NCBI GenBank assembly: GCA_028822935.1
Contig: JAPKCM010000001.1
Location: 62,001 to 126,000, forward strand
Direction: 5' to 3'
Length of the DNA: 64,000 nt
Source of the DNA: Akkermansiaceae bacterium
Lineage (GTDB): Bacteria; Verrucomicrobiota; Verrucomicrobiia; Verrucomicrobiales; Akkermansiaceae
Program-made: the position numbers and the translations under genes
Notes under the pieces: model-generated
Database searches by the model: none
Seen by the model: only the letters and a program-made list of their open reading frames with translations
Told to the model about the DNA's origin: nothing
Shown here: piece after piece, positions 52,749 through 60,952 of the stretch
Position numbering within the stretch: the stretch's first letter is position 1
Layout of the letters: every line of letters starts with the position of its first letter

Positions 52749-53579
52749 ATGTGGATTTGGTCCAAGCTCTCGGCAGTCAAATGGATGGATGCTTGGGAAG
52801 AGAGATTTTATGGAAACCCGAACTCGGTTATTTCCGAAATCAAGGGAGGAAAAACAATCAGAGTCGAGGTCTATTGTGAGACCGAGATGGAAGGGCTGGA
52901 GATTCAAACTCAATTCGGCGGAAGTGTCCGTGAGCTAAAATCGAAGAACTGGGCCGCTATGGGACCAGCCAACACCACGCCGATCATCATTCGCGATCGA
53001 TTGGTGATTTCACCCTTGGTGGAGCGGGAAGCAGTTTTAAAAGACTATCCGGACCGGCATGTTATCGTTATTCCTGCCGAAATGGCCTTTGGGACGGGGG
53101 ATCATCCAACGACGGCGACCTGTCTCAGACTCTTGGTTGATCGTTCGCGGGAGCTTGAACAGGGCTGGAGTTTTCTCGATTTGGGGACCGGAAGCGGGGT
53201 TCTGGCGATTGCGGGAAAAATGTTGGGTGCGGGCATGGTGAAAGCCTTTGATTATGACGCAAAGGCTGTCGAAGTGGCATCACTTAACGTCGAAAGGAAT
53301 GACGTCGATGATCTCGAAGTCTTCGAGGCCGATGTCTTCAAGTGGAAGAACCGGAAGAAATTCGATGTGATTGTGGCAAACCTATTTTCGACGGTTCTTA
53401 TCGAGGCCCTGCCCTTGATCAAAAAGTGGATTCATCCACAGGGAAGGCTCATTTTGTCGGGTATCCTCTATGAACAGTGGGATGAGGTCTCCGCCACTGC
53501 AAAAGGCTGCGGTTTTGATTTACTAGGTCACAAAAAGATAGGGAAGTGGGTTACCGCGCAATTTGACGCATCTTCGTAG
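52749..53579 (+). CDS. prmA: Ribosomal protein L11 methyltransferase
   Basis: 276 residues, SAM-dependent, cytoplasmic, trimethylates L11. The family hallmark AFGTGDHPTT is at 113-122, SAM motif I DLGTGSGVLAIA at 144-155 and motif IV DVIVANLFSTVL near 209. The N-terminal recognition domain is shorter and poorly conserved, as in other non-enteric PrmA. The start has no Shine-Dalgarno. It may also be read as a PrmA-like 50S L11 methyltransferase paralogue, but no better family fits. Confidence 0.88.
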   Translation: MWIWSKLSAVKWMDAWEERFYGNPNSVISEIKGGKTIRVEVYCETEMEGLEIQTQFGGSVRELKSKNWAAMGPANTTPIIIRDRLVISPLVEREAVLKDYPDRHVIVIPAEMAFGTGDHPTTATCLRLLVDRSRELEQGWSFLDLGTGSGVLAIAGKMLGAGMVKAFDYDAKAVEVASLNVERNDVDDLEVFEADVFKWKNRKKFDVIVANLFSTVLIEALPLIKKWIHPQGRLILSGILYEQWDEVSATAKGCGFDLLGHKKIGKWVTAQFDASS

Positions 53580-53725
53580 ACGAAAAATAAGTCAACGCTG
53601 CCGCATTTCTCTTGCATGAGAGACTTTTGCCGTGCAGAAAAATGGTGCTCCCCGGGGAGAAGTTTGCCGTTTGGCTCCATCATCGTCTTCGCCCCGGTTC
53701 TGGGGTGAAACCTATACACGATTCC

Positions 53726-54898
53726 ATGGAAAGTATTTCTAACCGCATTCAGTCCGTCAGTCCGTCCCTGACTCTCGCCGTGACCAATCAAGCCAAGGCG
53801 CTTCGCGCTGCCGGCGAAGAAGTTTATGGTCTCGCCGGGGGTGAACCCGACTGCGATACTCCAGATTTCATCAAGCAGGCTGCCTACACGGCCCTCACCG
53901 AAGGAAAGACGAAGTACACTCCTGCTGCCGGAATTCCTGAGTTGCGCGAGGCGATCTCCGAAAAGCTCAAGACCCAGAATAAGGTAGAGTATGAGCCTAA
54001 GCAGATCTGTGTCACCAGTGGTGCGAAGCAGGCTTGCTTCAATGCGATTCTTTCCGTGGTGGAAGAGGGAGATGAGGTGATCATTCCTGCTCCTTATTGG
54101 GTCAGTTATCCTGAGATGGTCAAGATGGCGGGCGGCGTTCCTGTTATTGTGGAGACGAAAGAAAGTAACAAGTGGAAGATCACAGCTGACGAGTTCGAGG
54201 AAGCGATGTCTCCCCGGACCAAAATGATCATTCTTAATACTCCGGGAAATCCAACCGGATCAGTCTACAGTAAAAGTGAGATCGAGGCAGTGGTCGAAGT
54301 TGCTTCTTACGAAGACATCGTAATCCTCGCCGACGAAATTTATGAGCACTTGGTTTATGGTGAAGAAAAGCATGTGAGTGTGGCCTCGGTAAACGAGGAT
54401 GCTTACAACTTGACGATTACCGTGAATGGATTCTCCAAATCGCACTCAATGACGGGCTGGCGGATTGGCTACACAGCCGCTCCCATCGCTTTAGCTGAGG
54501 CTTTGGTTAAGATTCAGAGTCATACCACTTCGAATGCCACGACGTTCGCCCAGTATGGCGCTCTTGCAGCACTGAAGGATCCTAAATCGGAAGAGTTCAT
54601 TGACAACCTCAGGGGTGAATACGATGTGCGTCGCCAGTTCATGCTTGCGCGCCTCAAGACGATTCCCAATGTCAGTGTGGTAGAGCCAAAAGGCGCCTTC
54701 TACTTCTTTGTCAATTGCACGGAACTAGGTCTCAAGTCTGGTAATCTCTGCGACAAGCTTCTTACTCGTTACAAGGTAGCGGCAGTTCCAGGGGTTGCCT
54801 TTGGCCACGATATGGGAGTTCGCTTGAGCTACTGCACGACTTTGGACGTTCTTAATGAGGGCGTCACTCGTTTCGAAGAATTCTGCCGAGCTCACTGA
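53726..54898 (+). CDS. PLP-dependent aminotransferase, aspartate type
   Basis: 390 residues, fold type I class I aminotransferase. The N-terminus SNRIQSVSPSLTLAVTNQAK is that of the AspC/AspB I-gamma group. YTPAAGIPELREAI is at 64-77, PAPYWVSYPEMVK at 121-133, NTPGNPTGSVYS at 171-182, ADEIYEHLVY at 202-211 and the PLP lysine is Lys238 in NGFSKSHSMTGWRIGY. FGHDMGVRLSYC ends the C-terminal domain. It most likely moves the amino group between aspartate and 2-oxoglutarate, though prephenate or other acids are accepted by relatives. The ATG at 53726 begins the family N-terminus. A strong terminator follows. Confidence 0.93.
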   Translation: MESISNRIQSVSPSLTLAVTNQAKALRAAGEEVYGLAGGEPDCDTPDFIKQAAYTALTEGKTKYTPAAGIPELREAISEKLKTQNKVEYEPKQICVTSGAKQACFNAILSVVEEGDEVIIPAPYWVSYPEMVKMAGGVPVIVETKESNKWKITADEFEEAMSPRTKMIILNTPGNPTGSVYSKSEIEAVVEVASYEDIVILADEIYEHLVYGEEKHVSVASVNEDAYNLTITVNGFSKSHSMTGWRIGYTAAPIALAEALVKIQSHTTSNATTFAQYGALAALKDPKSEEFIDNLRGEYDVRRQFMLARLKTIPNVSVVEPKGAFYFFVNCTELGLKSGNLCDKLLTRYKVAAVPGVAFGHDMGVRLSYCTTLDVLNEGVTRFEEFCRAH

Positions 54899-54924
54899 AG
54901 GCGGCAGTCAGCGATTTTGATAAA

Positions 54925-54957
54925 AGGTCCGGGGAATCAATCCCCGGATCTTTTTTG
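54925..54957 (+). terminator. Rho-independent terminator of the aminotransferase gene
   Basis: Stem GTCCGGGGA/TCCCCGGAT (one G-T pair) with a five-base loop followed by C and six T residues; it begins 27 bp after the stop. Confidence 0.85.
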
Positions 54958-55169
54958 TTCCCGGATCAAAACACACCGAAAGAGAAAAGGAGCGGCGCTC
55001 AGGAGCTCTTTGCTCTCGTGTTTCACCCGAAGGATTTCCTTTTTGAGATTTCGCTTGGCGGTGAAACCGGCTTTCCTAGTAAAAAAGTGACCAGGAGACT
55101 TACGAGAATCCCTTGAACAAAATAATTGTTGGAGAGGGTCTAAAATGAATTCCCCTAGGGCAAGTTAGG

Positions 55170-55850
55170 TTAATTTTTAGGCTCTGCAACCTCAGTCGGG
55201 GCAGGCTCTTCTGGTGAAGCCTTTTTATTGAGTTTTTTGATCACTTCTTTGGTGATGTCCGTTCTGTCGCGCAGATAGAGAACGACGGGGAGCTGAGAGC
55301 TAGTTGACCCGATCATATCGATGACGAAATCAAACCCCATTTCATCACCGATTTTGGCAGCAGCAGCAGTAATATCATTGCGGTTTGATCGTTCACGAGT
55401 CGCGAGCTCTTTATTGATCTTCTTTTGTTCGATTCGGCGCCATTCCTTCCATTCCCTGAAAATGGCTTGGGAGTCACCCTGAATCACCAAGAGATCCAAG
55501 CGGAAATCTTCGATCACTTCAGGGGTTTCTTCTTTTTCGATGAGTTTCCTATATTTCTCCATCGCAGCGTCGTGCTTCTCTTTCGTTTCCTTAAAGCGCT
55601 CCGTGATGCGCGTTTCCTCCAAGGCCTCCTGCATGGCAGCCACTTCTTTGCGCGCTTTTTTGACAATATAATACTCTCTCAGAATCTTGATGGTATCAAT
55701 GGTCGCAATTTTAGGTCCATTGGTTTGAGCCTGACTGGGGGACACAACGAAGCTCACTAAGAGAATCGTGATGAGAGAAAGGTTTCTGAGATTGAACAGA
55801 ATAATTTCTTCACAATTTGATGGGGGAATGCCGAGGTCTGTAGGGACCAA
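55170..55850 (-). CDS. OmpH/Skp family periplasmic chaperone-like protein
   Basis: Up to 226 residues. A hydrophobic signal (LSLITILLVSFVVSPSQAQ) leads to GPKIATIDTIKILREYYIVK, the usual Skp/OmpH opening, and then a long charged coiled-coil of about 65-160 (KARKEVAAMQEALEETRITE, EWRRIEQKKINKELATRERS). The end returns to the body domain (GFDFVIDMIGSTSSQLPVVL), and an acidic tail follows. Skp holds unfolded outer-membrane proteins. No ATG or GTG occurs in frame before the signal; the annotated start is the TTG at 55850, and CTG at 55799 is an alternative. It lies 23 bp after nadA. Confidence 0.83.
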   Translation of the reverse strand: MVPTDLGIPPSNCEEIILFNLRNLSLITILLVSFVVSPSQAQTNGPKIATIDTIKILREYYIVKKARKEVAAMQEALEETRITERFKETKEKHDAAMEKYRKLIEKEETPEVIEDFRLDLLVIQGDSQAIFREWKEWRRIEQKKINKELATRERSNRNDITAAAAKIGDEMGFDFVIDMIGSTSSQLPVVLYLRDRTDITKEVIKKLNKKASPEEPAPTEVAEPKN

Positions 55851-55873
55851 TTTAGAAGCCTTAAAGTGGAGGT

Positions 55874-56815
55874 TTATTTTGACTGTTCAAGCATCCGCAG
55901 GAGAGAAATCTCTGCCTTTGCGCGCACCTCTTCGGGGAGTTCGACCTGTGGGCTGAGATTTTCAAGACAGGCGCGCAGCTTTTCAAGGGTGTTCATCTTC
56001 ATGTAGCGACAATCAGCGCAGGCGCAATGGTCAGTGGGGCCAGGGATGAGGTTCTTCTCTGGAACCTCTTTCTGAATGCGGTGAAGCATTCCTGATTCAG
56101 TGACGACGATGATGTTTTCCGAGGTCGATTCCCGGCAAAAATGCACCATTTTTTCGGTGGAGCATACTTCATCAGCAAGAAGTCGGACCGCTTTGGTGCA
56201 TTCCGGATGAGCGATCACTTTGGCGTCAGGATATTCATCTTTGATTTTCTGGATCGACTCCCTGGTGAATTCGACGTGAACGTAGCACGAGCCTTGCCAG
56301 AGATCCATCTTGCGACCTGTCTGCTCGATAACCCATTGGCCAAGGTTGGCATCGGGAACAAACAAGATTGGGCGATCTTTCGGAGCTTGATTGACGATTT
56401 TAGGAGCGTTTCCCGAGGTGCAAATCACATCGCAGAGAGCTTTAACTCCTGCTGAGCAATTGATGTAAGCGATGACGTAGTAATTTCTGTCCTTGTGCTC
56501 TGCCAGATAGGCTTCGAGCTTATCGGCTGGGCAGGCTTGCTCGAGAGAGCATCCGGCATCTTTATCGGGGAGGACGACAGTTTTATTGGGATTTAAAATC
56601 TTAGCGGTCTCGGCCATGAAGTGCACACCGCAGAAGGCGATGACATCGGCATCGGTTTCCTGGGCCCGGTAGGCGAGGCCCAGGGAATCGCCGACGTAGT
56701 CGGCGATGTCCTGAATGGCACCGATTTGGTAATTGTGGGCGAGAATGACAGCGTTGCGCTCTTTTTTGAGGCGAAGGATGTCTTCTTTGAGATCGAGAAC
56801 GGGGGAAATTGCCAT
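55874..56815 (-). CDS. nadA: Quinolinate synthase A
   Basis: Condenses iminoaspartate with dihydroxyacetone phosphate to quinolinate in de novo NAD synthesis; a [4Fe-4S] enzyme. 313 residues from the ATG at 56815. A GTG at 56860 would add 15 residues. Cluster ligands by alignment to the family are Cys89 in DAGCSLEQACP, the cysteine of AHPECTKAV and one in CACADCRYMKMNTL. ILAHNYQIGAIQDIADYVGD at 25-44 and VIAFCGVHFMAETAKIL are the substrate-binding stretches. nadB and nadC are not in the window. It probably leads the nadA-OmpH pair. Confidence 0.94.
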   Translation of the reverse strand: MAISPVLDLKEDILRLKKERNAVILAHNYQIGAIQDIADYVGDSLGLAYRAQETDADVIAFCGVHFMAETAKILNPNKTVVLPDKDAGCSLEQACPADKLEAYLAEHKDRNYYVIAYINCSAGVKALCDVICTSGNAPKIVNQAPKDRPILFVPDANLGQWVIEQTGRKMDLWQGSCYVHVEFTRESIQKIKDEYPDAKVIAHPECTKAVRLLADEVCSTEKMVHFCRESTSENIIVVTESGMLHRIQKEVPEKNLIPGPTDHCACADCRYMKMNTLEKLRACLENLSPQVELPEEVRAKAEISLLRMLEQSK

Positions 56816-56896
56816 GCCGAAAGGTCTTGAAAAAAGGGGGCGAATTCCAGCCTTTTTCACGGGAGATTAACCAAGTATTTGAATTTGGCCGCGGTG

Positions 56897-57435
56897 TTAG
56901 GCTCCTTCCGCGATGGCAAGGCGACCTGCTCTGGTATTTTCAATGAGGATGACCTTCTTCCGGAGAGATGGGCTCCTTGCAGGAAATATTTCGGTAATGT
57001 GACCCTCGATGACCCTCGATGACGCTCTCTTCGGTTTCGACTGAGCTAAGGAGCTCCGCGGTGGGCCGTTTTTCGACCTAAGTTCCGACGGTGATTTGAA
57101 GAAGGAGCGGAGGCAGGTTTTTTCTTAACGCAAGGCTCTTTCGCCTGAGGATTGGAGAAGGGAAGAGCGGGTTTTATTGACTCTTTCTTGGAAGATACTT
57201 TGGATGATTTCTTCTGAGAGGCTGCGTTACTCGTGATCCTTTTTCGATTAGTAAAGGGATCGAAGACCTCTTTTTTAGCCGATCCGGCCTTGCCCTTTTT
57301 AATTTTAAAATGGGCGCGGCACTCCGAGTAGGACCTAGAAACCGCTAGCGGTGGTTCCGCCTAGCGGTGATCACATTCGGGGCAGATAACCTCGTGTGGT
57401 CCTTTTGGCTCTGCTTTGAAGAACTTGAAAGTCAG
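56897..57435 (-). pseudogene. Decayed zinc-ribbon protein gene downstream of bactofilin
   Basis: A minus-strand frame from a CTG at 57435 reads TFKFFKAEPKGPHEVICPEC then DHR, an amber TAG at 57361-57363, then AEPPLAVSRSYSECRAHFKI. This is the zinc-ribbon seen in or beside verrucomicrobial bactofilins, from memory: CPxC ... EPxxAxS ... CxxCxxHFxV. CAG to TAG and one TGC to TAC change would restore it. A Lys/Ser-rich stretch follows. In the next frame the text continues as VIEGHITEIFPARSPSLRKK and ends TRAGRLAIAEGA at 56897, implying a frameshift near 57100. I infer a recently inactivated gene. The same region would otherwise be a 580-bp gap. Confidence 0.45.
57001..57020. repeat. Short tandem repeat, 10-bp unit twice
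   Basis: GACCCTCGAT occurs at 57001-57010 and 57011-57020, with a third degenerate start at 57021. It lies within the decayed zinc-ribbon gene and, being ten bases, a gain or loss shifts the frame. Confidence 0.7.
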
Positions 57436-57463
57436 AGTTCTTTAGCAGTTGATTTTTACAGGA

Positions 57464-58021
57464 CTAGGCTACTCCGGCGCGCTGTTGAGAAGAGTTTTGA
57501 GGTTGCTTCTTGGCATTCCCATTACTTGCAGGGGATGATGACTGGCCTTGTTTCGGTTGAGCTGAAGGAGTTCCCACTTCAGACTTACCGACGAAGATCG
57601 CACCTGACTCGATCGAGAGGGTGGCTGCTTTGACGTCGCCGACCATTTCGGAACCGCTTTTGATTTCAATTCGGTCGGTAGCAATGATGTTGCCGTGCAC
57701 TTTGCCGTAGATCACGACCGACTTGGTTTTGATTTCAGCTTTGATGACCGCGTTTTCAGCGACAGTGAGTGAGCCTTCAGAGGCAATTTCTCCATCGATT
57801 TTTCCATCGACGAGAAGGTCGTTGGTGAAGCGGACGGAGCCGGTAATGCTCACGTCATTGCTAAGAATATTACGCTGTCCGCCGGGTGCTTTGGATGAAG
57901 GGGTAGGCGGGTTGCTCGCAGCAAGATTGTTTGCAGGCGATACTGCTGGTTGCACGGCAGGAGAAGGAGCGTTGTGTTTTCTAGCTTCTTCGGGATTTTT
58001 ACTAATGATTTTTTCGAACAC
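57464..58021 (-). CDS. Bactofilin (polymer-forming cytoskeletal protein)
   Basis: 185 residues from the GTG at 58021; no ATG is in frame, and a TTG at 58138 would overlap the upstream gene. A proline/alanine-rich N-terminus (SPAVQPAVSPANNLAASNPP) precedes the DUF583 beta-helix at about 70-155: ILSNDVSITGSVRFTNDLLV, DGKIDGEIASEGSLTVAENA, VVIYGKVHGNIIATDRIEI and VGDVKAATLSIESGAIFVG. The C-terminus is Ser/Gln/Asn-rich. Bactofilins polymerise without nucleotide and act in shape, stalk or wall-enzyme placement. The TPR gene upstream ends 73 bp before the start. Confidence 0.88.
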   Translation of the reverse strand: MFEKIISKNPEEARKHNAPSPAVQPAVSPANNLAASNPPTPSSKAPGGQRNILSNDVSITGSVRFTNDLLVDGKIDGEIASEGSLTVAENAVIKAEIKTKSVVIYGKVHGNIIATDRIEIKSGSEMVGDVKAATLSIESGAIFVGKSEVGTPSAQPKQGQSSSPASNGNAKKQPQNSSQQRAGVA

Positions 58022-58094
58022 GGGTTTGGTGGCAGTAGTTAAGCTTAGTTTCTCTAAAAATAGCGTCGTGAAAAGCAGTAAACCACGAAAAATT

Positions 58095-58907
58095 TTAATT
58101 ATTTCCAGTTGGTGTCGGGACGGGGACGATTGGTTCAATCGGCAAAGTTAGCTTCGGGGTGGGATTCACGCCCGGGAGAGGTGGGACTGGAGGCAGGTCG
58201 AGGGATGTTCCTGGCGGCTTGGGCGCTTCCACTTTAGGTGCTGGTGCGACTTCGGTAGGGGCGATTGTCCCTACGAGTTTTTGGTGATTTTCAGCAATCT
58301 GTTTGAAATTGGAGTGTCGCTCTCCGAACTGCACGGCGACGTTCTCGAAGGACTCATTAGCAGCATCGGTGTCGTTTCCACGGAGAGCAAGGTCACCAAG
58401 GGCAACAAGTGCGGCGGAGCTCACGGCAGAATCAGAGGCCACGGCTAATTCGAAGGAGCTCTTGGCTGCGTCAAATTGTTCGAGCTGGCGATGATAGGTG
58501 CCAAGAGCCATGTGGATACTACCAAGGAGAGGATGGTCGGGATAATCGGAAACGATGGATTCCAAGGTTTCAATGGCTTCCTGTTGACGTTGGTCCTGCC
58601 ATTGAATGAGGGCGATTTTTTCTAGAGCAACCGCTCCGGCGGGGGTGTCCTTGTGTTCTTCGTGAAGAGCACGGAGGGCAGGGAGGTCGTGGGCTGCGCT
58701 GATTTCGGCAGCGGCCTTTTCGCGGGCTGACTGCTGAAGCCCTGTAATGACCACATAAGCGACCACTCCAATGACGAGAAGAGTGGCGATGACCATCAAT
58801 TTCTTTTGATTGGCATCGAGAAAAGCATCGAGTCCGGATGGACCGTGTTCAATTTCGCCAATCGGGCTGGCACTTTGATTTTCTTGGGGAGATTCCTTGT
58901 CAGACAT
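58095..58907 (-). CDS. Membrane-anchored TPR protein (YfgM/TPR_21-like)
   Basis: 270 residues. A polar 34-residue N-terminus, then one transmembrane segment at about 37-56 (LMVIATLLVIGVVAYVVITG). The periplasmic part is TPR: IALIQWQDQRQQEAIETLES, AKSSFELAVASDSAVSSAAL, GDLALRGNDTDAANESFENV. The end is proline-rich (PPVPPLPGVNPTPKLTLPI). The layout matches YfgM, a partner of the Sec translocon and periplasmic chaperones, although the proline-rich tail is extra. It is divergent from lpxB across about 130 bp and lies upstream of bactofilin on the same strand. Confidence 0.8.
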   Translation of the reverse strand: MSDKESPQENQSASPIGEIEHGPSGLDAFLDANQKKLMVIATLLVIGVVAYVVITGLQQSAREKAAAEISAAHDLPALRALHEEHKDTPAGAVALEKIALIQWQDQRQQEAIETLESIVSDYPDHPLLGSIHMALGTYHRQLEQFDAAKSSFELAVASDSAVSSAALVALGDLALRGNDTDAANESFENVAVQFGERHSNFKQIAENHQKLVGTIAPTEVAPAPKVEAPKPPGTSLDLPPVPPLPGVNPTPKLTLPIEPIVPVPTPTGNN

Positions 58908-59039
58908 GAAAATTAGTAATTCAAGAGTGGAATAAGGCTTTGACTCGAGGGAAGCAAGCCCTTGTCAGCGGATTTATACCTCATTTGCATTTTTTTGGGA
59001 TTTGGAAAAATCACGAGAGCGCGTAGGATGTCCACGCGG

Positions 59040-60170
59040 ATGAGTCATAAGATCTACGTAGTCGCGGGAGAGGTGAGTGGAGATACCCATGGCGCGGAAC
59101 TGATGGGTGCTCTTTCGCATCGGCTTTCCGAGGTGGAATTTCGAGGTTTGGGCGGTCCTAAGATGGGAGGGGTGAAGGGTGCGGCGATTCCGGACTGGAT
59201 CGATGACGCAGCTGTGATGGGCTACGTTGAGGTGTTAAAACGCTATTCTTGGTTCAAGGAGAAACTGGAGAAGTCAGTTGCGGAGGTCATTGCGTGGCAG
59301 CCGGACGTTCTTCTTTTAGTTGATTATCCTGGTTTTAATCTGCGCCTCGCAAAGAAAGTGCGATCGGGCTGCCCGAACACGAAGATCGTGCATTATGTCG
59401 CTCCGCAGGTTTGGGCATGGAATCAGCGCCGCATTCCGCGGATTGTGGCATCGCATGATCTTATGCTGTGTCTCTTTCCGTTTGAAGTTCCTTGTTTCGA
59501 AAACGCAGGCCTTAAGGCCGTTTGTCCAGGCCATCCTTTGATTGATGAGTTGGAGGAAAAGCGAATTTCAGGTGAGCGGGATGAATTACTGGTGGGGCTT
59601 TTTCCAGGGAGTCGATTGCGAGAAGTGACACGACTCTTTCCCTTGATGTTAGAGGTCGCTCAAGACCTCCATTCCAAAGGGCATCGGGTTCGCTTTGTTT
59701 CTGCCGCTGCGGGAGAAAAGGTGGAGAAGGTGATGCGGGAAGAGTTGGAGAAAAGCGCGTTGCCTGAAGGTTTGGTGAGGATTCAATTGGGCGGAAGTCA
59801 GGAGCTGATGCAGAAGGTGGGTAGTGGAATCGTGGCGAGCGGAACGGCCACGCTGGAGGCTGCTTACTATGGCATGCCTTATTGTCTTGTTTATGGAGTG
59901 GGGTGGGCGACTTATTTGCTGGCCCGACAGGTGATCAAAGTTCCTCACATCGGATTGATCAATATTCTCGCGGGCAAAGAACTTGCTCCCGAGTTTATTC
60001 AGAACGATGCCAATGTTTACGAAGTGAGTCATTGGTTAGGAGGGATGCTTTTAGATCCCGATGCGCGTCGGGCGCATGGCAGGAATCTCGCATCTGCGGC
60101 GTCGAAATTGGGTGAGCCGGGAGTTCACTTGCGAGCAGCGAAAGCAATTAGCGATCTTCTAAACTCATGA
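59040..60170 (+). CDS. lpxB: Lipid-A-disaccharide synthase
   Basis: Joins UDP-2,3-diacylglucosamine and lipid X in lipid A synthesis at the inner-membrane face; supports an LPS-bearing envelope. 376 residues from the ATG at 59040 (another ATG at 59028 is in frame). IYVVAGEVSGDTHGAELMGA starts the protein; FRGLGGPKMGG, AVMGYVEVLKRY, DVLLLVDYPGFNLRLAKK, YVAPQVWAWNQRRI and the C-terminal ASGTATLEAAYYGMPYCLVY are GT19 hallmarks. Its stop overlaps the next gene by 4 nt. lpxA, C, D and K are not in the window. Confidence 0.95.
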   Translation: MSHKIYVVAGEVSGDTHGAELMGALSHRLSEVEFRGLGGPKMGGVKGAAIPDWIDDAAVMGYVEVLKRYSWFKEKLEKSVAEVIAWQPDVLLLVDYPGFNLRLAKKVRSGCPNTKIVHYVAPQVWAWNQRRIPRIVASHDLMLCLFPFEVPCFENAGLKAVCPGHPLIDELEEKRISGERDELLVGLFPGSRLREVTRLFPLMLEVAQDLHSKGHRVRFVSAAAGEKVEKVMREELEKSALPEGLVRIQLGGSQELMQKVGSGIVASGTATLEAAYYGMPYCLVYGVGWATYLLARQVIKVPHIGLINILAGKELAPEFIQNDANVYEVSHWLGGMLLDPDARRAHGRNLASAASKLGEPGVHLRAAKAISDLLNS

Positions 60171-60946
60171 ACGAAGAAAAGATTAACATTGGTGCGATTT
60201 TGTTCGGAGTCTTTTGTCTCCTCATTGTCTCTATCTGCATAGCGCTTTATCTCGGAGCGACCGAGGAGCGTCAGGAATCGAAGCCCATCGAAGGACAGGC
60301 AACGGTTCAAGAAATGGCTGATTATCTTAAAAAACTGAACGGGCAGATCGGCAAAGCGGATCTCAAGACCCTAGGAGGTCAACTGGCATTGCGGCAGACC
60401 GCGGCGATGATTGAAGGGACACTTGGTCCACTCAATCTGGGATACGATGTTTCTCGGAGTTCGGATGATCGGGCTGAAGGCTTTCTGTGGACGACCTTAT
60501 GGATCGATACAGGAGATCTTGAAAACAAAGAGGTAATCCTTCTCGCCATCCCTTATGGAGATGGCGGAACTCCGGTGGCCTTTGGCTTGGGACTAGCGGA
60601 GTATCTCGTATTGGCGAAGCCAAAGAAGCGAGTGAGGATCGTTTTTTATCCGCCAGTTTTTATGGAGAGTCTTTGGGAACGAGCGGGTGATGCTTCGGAG
60701 GATTTAGCGGGTCAGATCGATATCTTGGGGGGCGCGGGACACAACACTTGGGGAAATTTGTATCTCCCTAAATCCCTGGAAGGGGTGGTTCAAAACCCGA
60801 CTTGGGAGAAAAATTTAAACTTCCTAGGATTTCAAGAGCGTATCCTTGTAGAACTGAGTGAAAAGGGTCCGATGAAGACTCAGCAACAGGCGGATCGCTT
60901 GCTCCGGATGATGCCGGTGATTAAGGCTCTCGTAGACGGAGGATAG
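60167..60946 (+). CDS. Membrane-anchored protein of unknown function
   Basis: 259 residues. One N-terminal transmembrane segment (IGAILFGVFCLLIVSICIAL, about 8-27), then a periplasmic domain with VQEMADYLKKLNGQIGKADL, GTLGPLNLGYDVSRS, WIDTGDLENKEVILLAIPYG and AFGLGLAEYLVLAKPKKRVR. The strand-loop layout vaguely recalls the opening of M28 aminopeptidases (a G...VVLLxAHYD strand and a LAxLLELA helix), but the metal-binding histidine and aspartates are absent. I cannot name a family. The ATG overlaps the lpxB stop, so it should be co-translated with lpxB; it ends 7 bp before a convergent gene. Confidence 0.65.
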   Translation: MNEEKINIGAILFGVFCLLIVSICIALYLGATEERQESKPIEGQATVQEMADYLKKLNGQIGKADLKTLGGQLALRQTAAMIEGTLGPLNLGYDVSRSSDDRAEGFLWTTLWIDTGDLENKEVILLAIPYGDGGTPVAFGLGLAEYLVLAKPKKRVRIVFYPPVFMESLWERAGDASEDLAGQIDILGGAGHNTWGNLYLPKSLEGVVQNPTWEKNLNFLGFQERILVELSEKGPMKTQQQADRLLRMMPVIKALVDGG

Positions 60947-60952
60947 CATGAA

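Noticed and set aside
54937-55125. Minus-strand peptide FTAKRNLKKEILRVKHESKE in the gap before the OmpH gene
   Set aside because: Protein-like, but the frame ends inside the aminotransferase terminator, has no start site and matches no family I know.
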